From Martelella radicis (GTDB lineage: Bacteria; Pseudomonadota; Alphaproteobacteria; Rhizobiales; Rhizobiaceae): 34,385 nucleotides of DNA. A program made the position numbers and the translations under genes. Positions within the stretch are counted from its first letter, which is position 1; each line of letters starts with the position of its first letter. The stretch covers positions 1-34,385 of the forward strand of contig NZ_JACIDZ010000026.1 in NCBI RefSeq assembly GCF_014196625.1. Direction: 5' to 3'. This document shows, in pieces, positions 33,327-34,385 of this stretch. The notes below the pieces were generated by a model. That model was not told the DNA's origin. It searched no databases and worked only from the letters and a program-made list of their open reading frames with translations.

Positions 33327-33347
33327 TGGTTGCGGGGGCAGGATTTG
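33327..33347 (-). pseudogene. 3' fragment (21 nt) of initiator tRNA-Met
   Basis: On the minus strand the sequence runs CAAATCC then TGCCCCCGCAACCA, identical to the T-loop half, acceptor strand and CCA end of rhizobial initiator tRNA as I remember it. The rest of the tRNA is missing; upstream bases are GTGTC instead of the T-stem GGTT. A tRNA 3' end joined to foreign DNA is the classical trace of site-specific integration. AAAACAGT (33317-33324) and ACTGTTTT (33351-33358) flank it as an inverted repeat. Confidence 0.7.
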
Positions 33348-33358
33348 GACACTGTTTT
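33334..33358. repeat. 25-bp junction repeat, right copy
   Basis: It matches 1706-1730 at 24 of 25 positions in the same orientation. Its first 14 bases belong to the tRNA 3' fragment and the remaining 11 (GACACTGTTTT) do not. Beyond it, sequences at the two sites differ. Confidence 0.7.
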
Positions 33359-33419
33359 GTTTCCGGCATGGATAAGGTTTCCGAGGGAAAGGGTTCCGTC
33401 GTCCTGACGGTGCAAGTCC

Positions 33420-33656
33420 GAGCCAGTGGGTGATATCGGGTTCGATGGCGAAAAGCTCGAGAACGCGGCCAGGCGACTGATGCACCAACGACTCGGTAGA
33501 GTCCGTCGCGGCATAAAATGGCGGCACCGGCGGCGCGATTATGGCTCGCGTTTCGGCGAGATGGGTCAGCGTAAGAAGGTCGCCCAGCTGCAGCGGGGCC
33601 CTACACACCATCATCACCAGCCGGCGCCGTTCCTCAAAGACCACGTCCATACGGTC
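33420..33656 (-). pseudogene. UbiX-like flavin prenyltransferase, C-terminal fragment
   Basis: About 75 codons resembling the C-terminal part of UbiX/PadB flavin prenyltransferases, which make the prenylated flavin used by UbiD decarboxylases. EERRRLVMMVCRAPLQLGDLLTL corresponds to the usual ERRPLVLMVRETPLHLGHL, followed by AIIAPPVPPFYA and SPGRVLELFAIE. The FMN-binding N-terminal half is absent, and the RETP motif is altered to CRAP, so this is debris. It runs towards the 25-bp junction repeat. Confidence 0.65.
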
Positions 33657-33746
33657 TCTTGGCGCCTGTCGCCGAATATACTCTTCCTTCGCTCGGTTGA
33701 GCAACGCGGACGACCGCGCCTAACTGGGGCCTTAAACTTCGCCAAC

Positions 33747-34213
33747 CTATTTGTCCTGTTGCAGCGCAACCTGGCCTTGGGTGTCGAGGTAGACATAATG
33801 CGCCGCGTCATAGTCGGGCTCACCGTCGAGATACCGCTCTTCGCCGCAACTTTCGCCATTGTCCGCGACGACCAGCCGGACCAGACCGTTGTGGAATTCG
33901 GGTTTCGGGCGAGCATCGCAGACGGCGATACCTTCAATCCGGTCAGGCACGAACGCCACGTCACCCTCTCGGGTCATATAGCCGAATTCCCTGGCCCCCT
34001 CATATTCGGCAACCACGGGGGCCAACCCGTCGTGAAAACTGCCGGCCGACCCGATTTCGGCGCGCACGGGGGCGCCGCCGTCCGCAGCCGGGAGGGTCAC
34101 GTCATCAAATACAAAATCATTGCTGTCCATGAAGGCTATTTCGAAGGCGCCTGTCCAAACCTGCGCCAGGCCTTCGGAGAAGGGCTCGACCCCGTCCAGT
34201 GTCCATTTTCGCG
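33747..34213 (-). pseudogene. WG-repeat protein, 5'-truncated
   Basis: WG-repeat units are visible as RKWTLDGVEPFSEGLAQVWTG, GSAGSFHDGLAPVVAEYEGAREFGYMTREGDV and PEFHNGLVRLVVA. The repeat pattern continues upstream of the first ATG (34130) to about 34213, and a TAA closes the frame shortly above without a start codon, so the N-terminus has been lost. It ends at TAG 33747. Function of such proteins is generally unknown. Confidence 0.6.
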
Positions 34214-34385
34214 GGATCTGAAGCCGCTGACCTGCCCCCCCTTGCGCCCCTCGTTCAATTCGAGAGTCTGCGGGTTAGTCACTGCGCCCATTTGTTGGAG
34301 CGCCGGTCTCACGTTCAGTTGGTGGAACGAAAGACGACCGGCCCGGCGGGAGGAATTGCGGCCTGCCGAGCTGAGGCAGAGCCGC

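Overview
The window reads as an alphaproteobacterium of the order Rhizobiales. The evidence is its GC-rich, densely packed operons with many ATGA stop/start overlaps, a RIME1-like double palindrome of the kind found in rhizobia, a 21-nt piece matching the 3' end of a rhizobial initiator tRNA, and gene content dominated by ABC importers with dedicated regulators and catabolic genes. No gene shows species-level identity. It looks like an accessory catabolic region with recombination scars at both edges.

Left edge (1-2110): the 3' part of a dihydrodipicolinate synthase/N-acetylneuraminate lyase family gene, then a dead IS3-family element. Its orfA is interrupted by a RIME1-like repeat. Its orfB has at least three reading-frame breaks and is cut off at a 25-bp sequence that recurs, with one mismatch, 31.6 kb away at 33334-33358.

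Block 1 (2111-11639): a five-component peptide/nickel-type ABC importer operon on the minus strand (binding protein, cytoplasmic S41-like peptidase, two ATPases, two permeases), divergent from a GntR/FCD regulator overlapping a class V aminotransferase. Both promoters carry a GGTATACC palindrome over or next to the -10 region, which suggests that one GntR protein controls both arms. The binding protein is the most unusual gene here. Its sequence order is circularly permuted: after the signal peptide comes what is normally the C-terminal third of a family 5 binding protein, followed by the usual N-terminus, and the protein ends where that third would normally begin.

Block 2 (11968-20642): a LysR regulator, then a branched-chain-type (Liv) importer (livK, H, M, G, F) run into three enzymes on the same strand: an aldehyde dehydrogenase, an L-aspartate-dehydrogenase-like protein and a protein resembling 2-aminomuconate-type deaminases. 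This suggests uptake and oxidation of a nitrogen-containing compound, identity unknown.

Block 3 (20887-31541): an eight-gene minus-strand operon for carnitine breakdown. It contains a BKACE-family dehydrocarnitine-cleaving enzyme, carnitine dehydrogenase fused to a thioesterase, a Tat-exported family 5 binding protein, two permeases, a fused DppD-DppF-like ATPase, an SDR and an MDR oxidoreductase. It is divergent from a GlxA-type AraC regulator (CdhR-like). A Dpp-type importer in this role is notable because the well-known carnitine importers belong to other families.

Right edge (31549-34385): an alpha/beta hydrolase, a GFA-family zinc protein, then a scar made of a terminator plus the last 21 nt of an initiator tRNA fused to unrelated DNA. 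It is followed by a UbiX C-terminal fragment and a 5'-truncated WG-repeat gene. Nothing was recognised in 34214-34385.
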